Positions 1 through 5,412 of a DNA stretch of 9,153 bases are shown here, in pieces (within the stretch, counting starts at the first letter, position 1; every line of letters begins with the position of its first letter). A program made the position numbers and the translations under genes. The DNA lies in contig CAYOMP010000113.1 in the NCBI GenBank assembly GCA_964405075.1, positions 1-9,153 of the forward strand, given 5' to 3'. Origin of the DNA: CAYOMP01 sp964405075 (GTDB taxonomy: Bacteria; Bacillota; Clostridia; Lachnospirales; Lachnospiraceae). The notes below the pieces were generated by a model. It was given only the letters and a program-made list of their open reading frames with translations. It did not search any database and was not told the DNA's origin.

Positions 1-354
1 AATGCTCTTGATATTGAGGTGCTAGATAATTATACAGGAAAAATGCGACATGTTAATACCTTATCAGGAGGAGAGTCTTTTAAGGCAGCATTGGCTTTAG
101 CATTTGGAACCAGCGATATAATGCAGAATAATGCAGGAGGAATAGTGGCAGATACCCTATTTATTGATGAAGGATTTGGTTCTTTGGATAACGAATCTTT
201 GCAGCAGGCTATTGAAATACTAAGCTCTATGACTGGTACTGACAGATTAATTGGAATAATTTCCCACGTGGGAGAATTAAAGGAACAGATTAGTAAACAA
301 ATAATTGTTGAAAAGTCCAGTTCGGGTAGTTTTATTAACTGTAAGCTTATGTAA
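1..354 (+). CDS. sbcC: SbcC, C-terminal end of exonuclease ATPase subunit (5' partial)
   Basis: This is the last 117 codons of an SMC/Rad50-type ATPase; the reading frame is open from base 1, so the gene begins outside the window. Visible in order are the ABC signature LSGGESF (fragment residues 21-27), a Walker B strand TLFIDE (52-57), the D-loop SLD (61-63) and the H-loop histidine in IISHVGEL (His89). GGESF followed by DEGFGSLD is typical of SbcC rather than of transporter ATPases. In the family, SbcC dimerises through long coiled coils and works with the nuclease SbcD to cut hairpins and DNA ends in the cytoplasm. SbcD is usually encoded just upstream, which cannot be seen here. An internal GTG at 19 lies within the domain and is not the start. 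Confidence 0.94.
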   Translation, partial: NALDIEVLDNYTGKMRHVNTLSGGESFKAALALAFGTSDIMQNNAGGIVADTLFIDEGFGSLDNESLQQAIEILSSMTGTDRLIGIISHVGELKEQISKQIIVEKSSSGSFINCKLM

Positions 355-385
355 AGACTTAGGTTTGATATAACTTAGAAGAAAT

Positions 386-411
386 TTCACCCTCCTCTAT
401 AGGTGGGTGAA
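386..411 (+). terminator. Hairpin after sbcC, possible terminator
   Basis: TTCACCC (386-392) pairs with GGGTGAA (405-411), and inside it CCT (394-396) pairs with AGG (401-403) around a CTAT loop, with a single T-T mismatch. It begins 31 bases after the sbcC stop codon, as expected for a transcription end. There is no U-tract on the plus side, and the T-richer flank (reading AATTTCTTC) is on the minus side, so its efficiency as an intrinsic terminator for sbcC is uncertain. Confidence 0.5.
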
Positions 412-593
412 TAACAAATATCAAAAATAGTAAGTATTTGACCAGAATATTAATGAAGCGAATTAGTAGTATTATATATAAAGCTATAAAATCAAGACTT
501 GCAAAAAATTTAATTATAATGAAGAAAAAGTAAGAAATATATAAGGAAAATAGAATAATTATAATTGATATATCACTAGATTTAATATATAAT

Positions 594-652
594 AAAAAGT
601 CGGAAAGATGATAAAAAAGTGGAAAAATGTTATAATACCAAATCGACTTTTT
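594..652. repeat. 9-bp inverted repeat framing the lipoprotein promoter
   Basis: AAAAAGTCG (594-602) is exactly complementary to CGACTTTTT (644-652), with 41 bases between the arms. The -10 box at 631-636 lies between them, and the right arm falls at or just after the expected transcription start. Possibilities are two half-sites for one regulator looped across the promoter, or chance in A/T-rich DNA with a GTCG core. Confidence 0.45.
628..636 (+). promoter_or_regulatory. Extended -10 promoter for the lipoprotein gene
   Basis: TGTTATAAT fits the extended -10 consensus TGnTATAAT exactly. There is no good -35 at the usual distance (the region around 608-613 reads ATGATA), which is typical for extended -10 promoters. 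The start of transcription should fall near 643, giving an untranslated leader of about 45 bases before the ATG at 688. Confidence 0.6.
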
Positions 653-687
653 GAAGAAATTTTTATGCAGGAATAAAGGATAATAAA

Positions 688-1734
688 ATGAAAAATCAAA
701 AGATAAAAATCATACCAATTATAATATGTTTAGTGATAGGAACAATAGGTTGTTCATTAGGGGACTCACAGGGCTTTTTAAATCAAGGTGGACTAACGAA
801 TAATCAGGTGTTTAAGATAGATACATCAATTTGTTCCTTAGGCGAAGCTAAATTGTACATGTATACATTAAAAAATCAATATGAAAAGGTATATGGGAAT
901 AGTATCTGGCAGGAAAATTGCAATGGAAAAACTCTCGAAGATTATGTGAAAGATACAGTTATCTCACAACTGTCAAAGATTAAGAGTATGGCTTTATTTG
1001 CAAAATCAAATGGTATTGAATTATCAGAAGATGAAAAAACAACTTTGGCTAAAGCGTCAAATGAATTTTATTCTGGTTTGACTGAAAGTGAGAAAGATTT
1101 TTTTAAATTAACTGAAGAAGATATTAATAGTTCATATTCAGAATATTTACTTGCAAGTAAAATATATTCATCACTAACAACTGAAACTAATACAGAGGTT
1201 AGCGATGATGAGGCAAGAGTAATAACAATTCAACAGATTATTATTAACAAATACTATATGGATGAATCTGGTAATAGAAAAGAATATACAGAAGATGAAT
1301 TAAGAGATGTTCAAGAAAAAATACAGGTTGTGTTCGATAAAGCTCAAAATACCGATGACTTTATTTCATTGGCAGAGAACTATAGTGATGTTGCCAACTA
1401 TGAAATATCTGTTGGAAGAGGACAAATTGACGAAAATGTCGAAAAAGTTATTTTTAATATGGAAAATGACAAATTAAGTGATATAATAGAAACAACAGAT
1501 AGTTATTATATTATAAAATGTGTTAATAGTTATGATATTGAAGCTACAGATGCAAACAAGGCAGTTATTGTTGAACAGCGTAAAGTGAAAGCTTTTGACG
1601 AAGTTTACGAAGTATATATTGAAGGTCTTGATTCTGTGTTTAATGATGCGATGTGGGGAGAGGTGAAGTTGGAAGATAATCCTGACATCAGCACAGTAAA
1701 TTACTTTGATATTTATAATCAGTATTTTGAATAG
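688..1734 (+). CDS. PrsA/PpiC-like foldase lipoprotein, probably non-catalytic
   Basis: This 348-residue exported protein starts at an ATG preceded by AAAGGA with 7 bases of spacing. Residues 1-21 form a basic then hydrophobic signal peptide, with a lipobox-like TIGC placing the acylated cysteine at position 22; Thr at -3 is not the usual Leu/Val/Ile. Residues 40-165 are helical, like the SurA_N/PrsA chaperone part. Residues about 175-282 resemble a PpiC parvulin fold, with ISLAENYSD and the closing strand YYIIK. The usual catalytic histidines are absent: the first parvulin strand reads ITIQQIII (Gln182, Gln183) where families have S/QHI, and the closing motif has Tyr274 where GYHIIK would have His. 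I infer a membrane-anchored chaperone on the outer face that may lack isomerase activity. It lies 55 bases upstream of a receiver gene with no terminator between. The general fold is fairly sure, the exact role is not. Confidence 0.75.
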   Translation: MKNQKIKIIPIIICLVIGTIGCSLGDSQGFLNQGGLTNNQVFKIDTSICSLGEAKLYMYTLKNQYEKVYGNSIWQENCNGKTLEDYVKDTVISQLSKIKSMALFAKSNGIELSEDEKTTLAKASNEFYSGLTESEKDFFKLTEEDINSSYSEYLLASKIYSSLTTETNTEVSDDEARVITIQQIIINKYYMDESGNRKEYTEDELRDVQEKIQVVFDKAQNTDDFISLAENYSDVANYEISVGRGQIDENVEKVIFNMENDKLSDIIETTDSYYIIKCVNSYDIEATDANKAVIVEQRKVKAFDEVYEVYIEGLDSVFNDAMWGEVKLEDNPDISTVNYFDIYNQYFE

Positions 1735-1789
1735 AAATGGAAAATTTAATTTTGCTGTTTAACAAAGGTGTTAAGGAGGGGTTGGAGAA

Positions 1790-2179
1790 ATGGAGAAACA
1801 TATTTTAGTGGTTGATGATATGTTAACAAATTTAAAAATTCTGGAAAGTTTTTTGAAACCATACTATAAGGTATCTCTAGTAAAATCGGGGGAGCAGGCT
1901 TTAAAGTTTATGGAGAAAAACAGACCGGATTTGATTTTGCTAGACATTCAAATGCCTGGTATGGATGGATTTGAAACTATTAAACGAATTAAGCAGGATG
2001 AAAAAAATAGAGCAATCCCAGTTTTATTTATAACATCTCAGGAAGATATGGATAGCAGAATGAAAGGTTTCCAGCTAGGTGCTACAGATTTTATTTTGAA
2101 ACCTTATATGCCGGATAAGGTGCTAAGTGTTGTAGCTACAAGACTTAAAGAAGCAGAAGCCGCTGTGCAGTTAGCATAA
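1790..2179 (+). CDS. Single-domain response regulator (CheY/Spo0F-like receiver)
   Basis: This 129-residue protein is a receiver domain with no output domain. It shows the acidic pair Asp9-Asp10, phospho-acceptor Asp52 in LILLDIQMPGMDG, Thr82 in FITS and Lys104 in ILKPY, so all the residues needed for phosphorylation are present. The start is ATG 1790, preceded by a strong AAGGAGG at 1773-1779. No histidine kinase, phosphotransfer protein or diguanylate cyclase is adjacent, so its partners must be encoded elsewhere. It could act as a phosphorelay intermediate like Spo0F, a motor or stator switch like CheY, or an allosteric partner of another protein. It may be co-transcribed with the lipoprotein gene 55 bases upstream, since I see no terminator or strong promoter between them. 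Two hairpins follow it. Confidence 0.93.
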   Translation: MEKHILVVDDMLTNLKILESFLKPYYKVSLVKSGEQALKFMEKNRPDLILLDIQMPGMDGFETIKRIKQDEKNRAIPVLFITSQEDMDSRMKGFQLGATDFILKPYMPDKVLSVVATRLKEAEAAVQLA

Positions 2180-2242
2180 TTATTTGATCTTATTATACTT
2201 GAGAGATTTTAATAAGAATTTTACATAGTTAGAAATAAAAAG

Positions 2243-2302
2243 GCTAAACAAAATTTCAATATGACCATCACTTACTAATAGGTTATACAAATTTTGTTTA
2301 GC
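2243..2302 (+). terminator. Long hairpin terminator after the receiver gene
   Basis: GCTAAACAAAATTT (2243-2256) pairs perfectly with AAATTTTGTTTAGC (2289-2302). The interior folds further: TATGACC (2260-2266) pairs with GGTTATA (2281-2287) through one G-U pair. The stem is followed by TTTTATTTAT and preceded by AAAAA, so it can work in both directions. It lies about 63 bases after the receiver stop codon. A 60-nt, two-tier stem is larger than a typical intrinsic terminator. Confidence 0.7.
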
Positions 2303-2321
2303 TTTTATTTATCATAACAGA

Positions 2322-2365
2322 AAATGTTGGGGTATGAATCAAATAAAACTCATACCCCAACATTT
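2322..2365 (-). terminator. htpG: 16-bp hairpin terminator after htpG
   Basis: AAATGTTGGGGTATGA (2322-2337) and TCATACCCCAACATTT (2350-2365) form a perfect 16-bp stem with a 12-nt loop and a GGGGT/ACCCC core. On the minus strand it begins 23 bases after the htpG stop and is followed by TTTTCTGTTAT, consistent with intrinsic termination of htpG. On the plus strand it is followed by ATTTTTG, so it may also back up termination of the receiver transcript. Confidence 0.78.
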
Positions 2366-2388
2366 ATTTTTGAGCCGTTTTTTGTATT

Positions 2389-4452
2389 TTATTTTGCAAG
2401 AAGCATCATAATGTCATTGCTACGAGTGATGAATTTAGTCATTGCTTCTGGAGAAAGTGGCTTGTGAGCAATAAGTGCTAAATCATATAGCTGTTCACAC
2501 ATCATAGGGACATTTTCTGAATCCTTGTTAGCAAGAATGTATTTAACTAAGTCGTTATTAGCATTTAATACAAGTGTTTCCATAGAACCAAACATAGAAG
2601 GATCCATTCCATACATATTGTACATTTTCATCATGTCCTGCATACGTCTGCTTTCTTCAGATACAGTAATCATGGAAGAAATGTTGGTATTTTTAAGTTT
2701 TTCAACCTTAACATCCAATTTATCATTAGATAGAGCTTTTCTGAATGTTGCAGTAAGAGTATCTACATCAGATTTGAATGATTCGTCGTCTTCGGTTGTT
2801 TCTTCTTTGAATGTATCTGTTAAATCAGCATCAATACGCTGGAACTTAATATTTTCATTTTTCTGTTCTAACTGACCTATGAATGGAGAGTCAATGTTGT
2901 GAGTCAAATATACAGCGTCTAAGCCCTGCTCTTTGAACATATTAATGTACTGACTTTGCTGCTGTTCGTCTGTAACATAGAAAATTGTATGCTTTTCTTT
3001 TTCTTCATTCTTTTCAGCATCATTTTCTTTAGATTCGTTATTTTCAACATCATTCTCTTCATTTTCTTTTGCTTCATCAGTTTTTAAGCATTCTGGTAAA
3101 GTGATATATTTTCCTTCAAGATTTTTGAAAAGAATATAATCATTCATTTTTTCGCAGAATTTTTCATCTTTTAAGCAACCGAATTTGATGAATGGACTAA
3201 TATCATCCCAGTATTTTTCATAATTTTCTTTGTCTGTTTTACACATTCCAGATAACTTATCAGCAACCTTCTTAGTGATGTATTCAGAGATTTTCTTAAC
3301 AAATCCATCATTTTGTAAAGCACTTCTTGAAACGTTAAGTGGAAGATCAGGACAATCAATTACACCTTTAAGCAATAATAAGAATTCAGGAATAACTTCC
3401 TTGATATTATCTGCAATAAATACCTGATTGTTGTAAAGTTTAATAGTACCTTCAATAGAGTCATATTCTGTATTGATTTTTGGAAAGTACAAAATACCTT
3501 TTAAGTTAAATGGATAGTCCATATTTAAATGAATCCAGAATAAAGGTTCTTTGTAATCATTAAATACTTTACGATAAAATGTTTTGTATTCTTCATCGCT
3601 ACATTCATTTGGATGTTTTGTCCATAGTGGATGAGTATCATTTAAAGCAACAGGACGTTTTAATATTTTGAGTTTTTCTGTTCGTGGAGAAACTTCAACT
3701 ACTTCTTTTTCTCCTGCTTCATTTTCACGTTCTTCAGTTTTTGCTTCTTCAATAATTGTTTCGATTACAGTATCTTTATCAGTTTTTTCTTCTGGTAAAA
3801 TTGTTTCGTATTCTGGTTCTGCATTTTCTTTAGATAAGAAAATTTCAGTTGGCATAAATGAACAATATTTTGTCACTACTTCACGAGCACGATATTCATT
3901 AGCGAATTCTAAACAATCTTCGTTAAGGAAAAGAGTAATTTCTGTACCTACAGTTGTTTTAGTACCTTCTTTCATATCGAATTCAGTACCACCATCACAT
4001 TCCCAGTGAACAGCTGTAGCTCCATCTTTGAATGAGAGTGTATCAATGTGAACTTCATCAGCTACCATACATGCTGAATAAAATCCTAAACCAAAGTGAC
4101 CAATAATCTGGTCTTCGTTAGTTTTATCTTTATATTTATTTAAAAAGTCAGTAGCACCAGAGAAAGCGATTTGGTTGATATACTCTTCAACTTCATCAGC
4201 TGTCATACCAATACCATTATCAATGAATTTTAATGTTTTATTCTCTGGATTAACAATAACCTGAATTTTGAATTCATTATCTTCAGGAATAGAATATTCA
4301 CCCATCATATCTAATTTCTTCAATTTAGTAATTGCATCACAACCATTAGAAATTAATTCTCTAAAAAAGATGTCGTGATCAGAATATAACCATTTCTTTA
4401 TAATAGGGAAAATATTTTCACTGTTAATTGAAAGACTACCATGTTTTTCCAT
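2389..4452 (-). CDS. htpG: HtpG, Hsp90-family molecular chaperone
   Basis: This 687-residue cytosolic ATP-dependent chaperone has the GHKL nucleotide pocket: catalytic Glu32 and Asn36/Asp39 in FFRELISNGCDAI, Asp78 in DNGIGMT, and the lid glycines in GHFGLGFYS (118-126). The middle domain has Arg376 in LNVSRSALQNDG, the catalytic-loop arginine. The C-terminal part resembles the dimerisation domain. I chose ATG 4452 (MEKHGSLS), which has AAGGAGTG just upstream and follows the mapped promoter. The frame is open to 4542, but that upstream ATG lies inside the CIRCE operator. The protein is about 60 residues longer than E. coli HtpG (624). The excess is two charged stretches, about residues 210-262 (the linker between N and middle domains) and 460-487 (Glu/Lys/Asn-rich). 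It converges on the receiver gene and is probably under HrcA repression. Confidence 0.98.
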   Translation of the reverse strand: MEKHGSLSINSENIFPIIKKWLYSDHDIFFRELISNGCDAITKLKKLDMMGEYSIPEDNEFKIQVIVNPENKTLKFIDNGIGMTADEVEEYINQIAFSGATDFLNKYKDKTNEDQIIGHFGLGFYSACMVADEVHIDTLSFKDGATAVHWECDGGTEFDMKEGTKTTVGTEITLFLNEDCLEFANEYRAREVVTKYCSFMPTEIFLSKENAEPEYETILPEEKTDKDTVIETIIEEAKTEERENEAGEKEVVEVSPRTEKLKILKRPVALNDTHPLWTKHPNECSDEEYKTFYRKVFNDYKEPLFWIHLNMDYPFNLKGILYFPKINTEYDSIEGTIKLYNNQVFIADNIKEVIPEFLLLLKGVIDCPDLPLNVSRSALQNDGFVKKISEYITKKVADKLSGMCKTDKENYEKYWDDISPFIKFGCLKDEKFCEKMNDYILFKNLEGKYITLPECLKTDEAKENEENDVENNESKENDAEKNEEKEKHTIFYVTDEQQQSQYINMFKEQGLDAVYLTHNIDSPFIGQLEQKNENIKFQRIDADLTDTFKEETTEDDESFKSDVDTLTATFRKALSNDKLDVKVEKLKNTNISSMITVSEESRRMQDMMKMYNMYGMDPSMFGSMETLVLNANNDLVKYILANKDSENVPMMCEQLYDLALIAHKPLSPEAMTKFITRSNDIMMLLAK

Positions 4453-4460
4453 AAAAAAAT

Positions 4461-4468
4461 CACTCCTT
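4461..4468 (-). promoter_or_regulatory. htpG: Ribosome binding site fixing the htpG start
   Basis: AAGGAGTG on the minus strand lies 8 bases before ATG 4452. It supports the MEKHGS start over the in-frame ATG 30 codons upstream, which has no such site and would place coding sequence over the promoter and operator. Confidence 0.85.
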
Positions 4469-4495
4469 AATTTTTTGAAATTTAATCTATTGATA

Positions 4496-4524
4496 ATGAT
4501 AATCCCCTTTATTTTAAAAGTCAA
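4496..4524 (-). promoter_or_regulatory. htpG: Sigma-A promoter of htpG
   Basis: On the minus strand TTGACT (4524-4519) and TATCAT (4501-4496) are separated by exactly 17 bases, close to the sigma-A consensus. Transcription should start near 4489, giving a leader of about 37 bases that contains the ribosome binding site. The CIRCE operator begins 7 bases upstream of the -35 box. Confidence 0.75.
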
Positions 4525-4531
4525 GGAAAAA

Positions 4532-4558
4532 TTAGCACTCATTACACGAGAGTGCTAA
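4532..4558. promoter_or_regulatory. CIRCE operator (HrcA binding site)
   Basis: TTAGCACTC (4532-4540), a 9-base spacer, then GAGTGCTAA (4550-4558) is a perfect match to the CIRCE consensus TTAGCACTC-N9-GAGTGCTAA. The symmetry extends one more base on each side (A4531, T4559). CIRCE is the operator of the heat-shock repressor HrcA, classically found at groESL and dnaK operons. Here it is next to htpG. It sits upstream of the -35 of the best htpG promoter rather than over or downstream of it. It could also serve a promoter in or beyond the assembly gap. Confidence 0.95.
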
Positions 4559-4580
4559 TAAAAGGATGCAAGAGGGGCTC

Positions 4581-4590
4581 NNNNNNNNNN
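4581..4590. other. Assembly gap (10 N)
   Basis: Ten consecutive Ns interrupt the divergent region between htpG and the sigma-factor gene. The true length is unknown, because runs of ten Ns are often a fixed placeholder. Spacing and even gene content between the two operons should therefore be treated as provisional. Confidence 0.98.
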
Positions 4591-4745
4591 CGAAATACAG
4601 TAAATATGCGGATTTGTGGGAAATAACAGAAAATATGGTTTTTTTGTGAACTAGAAAAGTTGTGAGTTTGTTGGGGGAATTTTTTTGTGTTATTTATAAA
4701 GAATTTTCATTTCCAATACAGACACGCTTGCGCTTGATACACACG

Positions 4746-4765
4746 TAATCAACTTTAATCAACTT
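4746..4765 (+). repeat. Tandem 10-bp direct repeat upstream of the ECF promoter
   Basis: TAATCAACTT occurs twice head to tail (4746-4755 and 4756-4765), followed by a T-run. The period of about one helical turn and the position about 14 bases upstream of the -35 element would suit an activator site or an UP-like element. Chance duplication in AT-rich DNA is possible. Confidence 0.6.
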
Positions 4766-4778
4766 TTTTTTATACAAT

Positions 4779-4812
4779 TGAAACTTTTTTTTAGGCTGAA
4801 TCGTATTATAAT
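4779..4812 (+). promoter_or_regulatory. ECF-type promoter of the sigma-factor operon
   Basis: TGAAAC (4779-4784) and CGTAT (4802-4806) are separated by 17 bases, matching the AAC/CGT pattern recognised by many Gram-positive ECF sigma factors (SigW, SigX and SigM types). A TATAAT (4807-4812) directly follows, but no sigma-A -35 lies 16-18 bases before it. Because the next gene encodes an ECF sigma factor, autoregulation is the natural reading. Transcription would start near 4814. Confidence 0.6.
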
Positions 4813-4890
4813 TAGAGAGATAAAGAGGGTGTAATAAAAATTACCTAAATTTAAAAATAAGAGTGCATAAGAAAATATGCGGGGGATGTT

Positions 4891-5385
4891 ATGGATAGAG
4901 TACAGTTAGAAGATTATTTTAGGAGATATTATTCCTTTATATACAGAATTGCATTTGTACAGTTAAAATCTCATTCAGATGCAGAGGATATAGCACAGGA
5001 AGTATTTGTAAGGATGATACGTTATAATCCAAAATTCGAAGATGTACAACATGAAAAGGCATGGATTATTAAAACATGTATTAACTTGTGTAAGGATTTA
5101 TTGAAAAGTAAGTGGCATGGAGTTGATATTGGATTTGATAATATAGAAAAGAAATATTTTGTACTTCCTAATGTTGAAATAGATGAAACATTATGGCTGG
5201 TAATGGAACTGGATGATAAATATAAAAATGTTTTATATTTATTCTATTATGAGGATTATTCCATAAAAGAAATAGCAAAAATTATGGATATACCAGAAAA
5301 TACAGTGAAAACTAATTTGCGGCGAGGACGAGAAGTTCTAAAACAAAAAATATTATTATATGACAGATACGTTAAGCGAGGATAA
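4891..5385 (+). CDS. ECF-family RNA polymerase sigma factor
   Basis: This 164-residue protein has the two-domain layout of sigma-70 group 4. Region 2 covers about residues 5-75 with the hallmark DAEDIAQEVFVRM followed by AWIIKTCINLCKDLLKS. Region 4 covers about 108-158 with a helix-turn-helix reading YSIKEIAKIMDIPENTVKTNLRRGREVLKQ. No region 1 or 3 and no C-terminal extension is present. The start is ATG 4891, after GGGGGA at 4881-4886. It should direct RNA polymerase to a specific promoter set, probably including its own promoter at 4779-4806. ECF factors are usually held inactive by an anti-sigma encoded next door, often a membrane protein. Here the next gene, 27 bases downstream, encodes a soluble protein with no transmembrane segment. 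Its signal and regulon cannot be read from this window. Confidence 0.95.
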   Translation: MDRVQLEDYFRRYYSFIYRIAFVQLKSHSDAEDIAQEVFVRMIRYNPKFEDVQHEKAWIIKTCINLCKDLLKSKWHGVDIGFDNIEKKYFVLPNVEIDETLWLVMELDDKYKNVLYLFYYEDYSIKEIAKIMDIPENTVKTNLRRGREVLKQKILLYDRYVKRG

Positions 5386-5412
5386 AAATAGAATTAAAGG
5401 AGAAATTAGATT

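Larger units (their letters stand above)
355..687. other. Intergenic region between sbcC and the foldase-like lipoprotein gene
   Basis: This 333-base stretch is very AT-rich. It holds the hairpin at 386-411, a 9-bp inverted repeat (594-602 and 644-652) and an extended -10 promoter at 628-636. The middle part, about 420-590, contains many TATA-like strings but no well-spaced -35/-10 pair that I trust. I see no convincing small gene, tRNA or other RNA gene. Confidence 0.6.
4453..4890. other. Divergent regulatory region between htpG and the ECF sigma gene
   Basis: This 438-base interval (including the N run) holds the htpG leader and promoter, the CIRCE operator, the assembly gap, a 10-bp tandem repeat at 4746-4765 and an ECF-type promoter at 4779-4806. 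The part at 4591-4740 is G/T- and A/T-rich, with a short GC-rich patch at 4725-4733. I find no gene or RNA there. The leader of the sigma gene (about 4814-4890) has two small potential stems, GTAAT/ATTAC around 4830-4845 and GCATA/TATGC just before the ribosome binding site. Confidence 0.6.

Noticed and set aside
499..520. TTGCAA ... TATAAT as a promoter in the sbcC-lipoprotein gap
   Set aside because: The spacer is only 10 bases and no other -35 is properly placed, so it is likely a chance TATA string in AT-rich DNA.
2525..2875. 116-codon plus-strand frame opposite htpG
   Set aside because: It is an antisense shadow of a well-supported Hsp90 gene, with no ribosome binding site and serine/leucine-rich composition typical of reversed coding sequence. 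The same applies to plus-strand frames at 3230-3427 and 3668-4009 and the minus-strand frame at 3171-3359.
4453..4542. 30-codon N-terminal extension of HtpG starting at 4542
   Set aside because: The start codon lies within the CIRCE operator and upstream of the promoter. The family N terminus matches MEKHGS at 4452, which has a good ribosome binding site.
4778..4812. Sigma-A promoter TTGAAA ... TATAAT before the sigma gene
   Set aside because: The spacing is 23 bases, too long for sigma-A. The ECF-type pairing TGAAAC-N17-CGTAT fits better.
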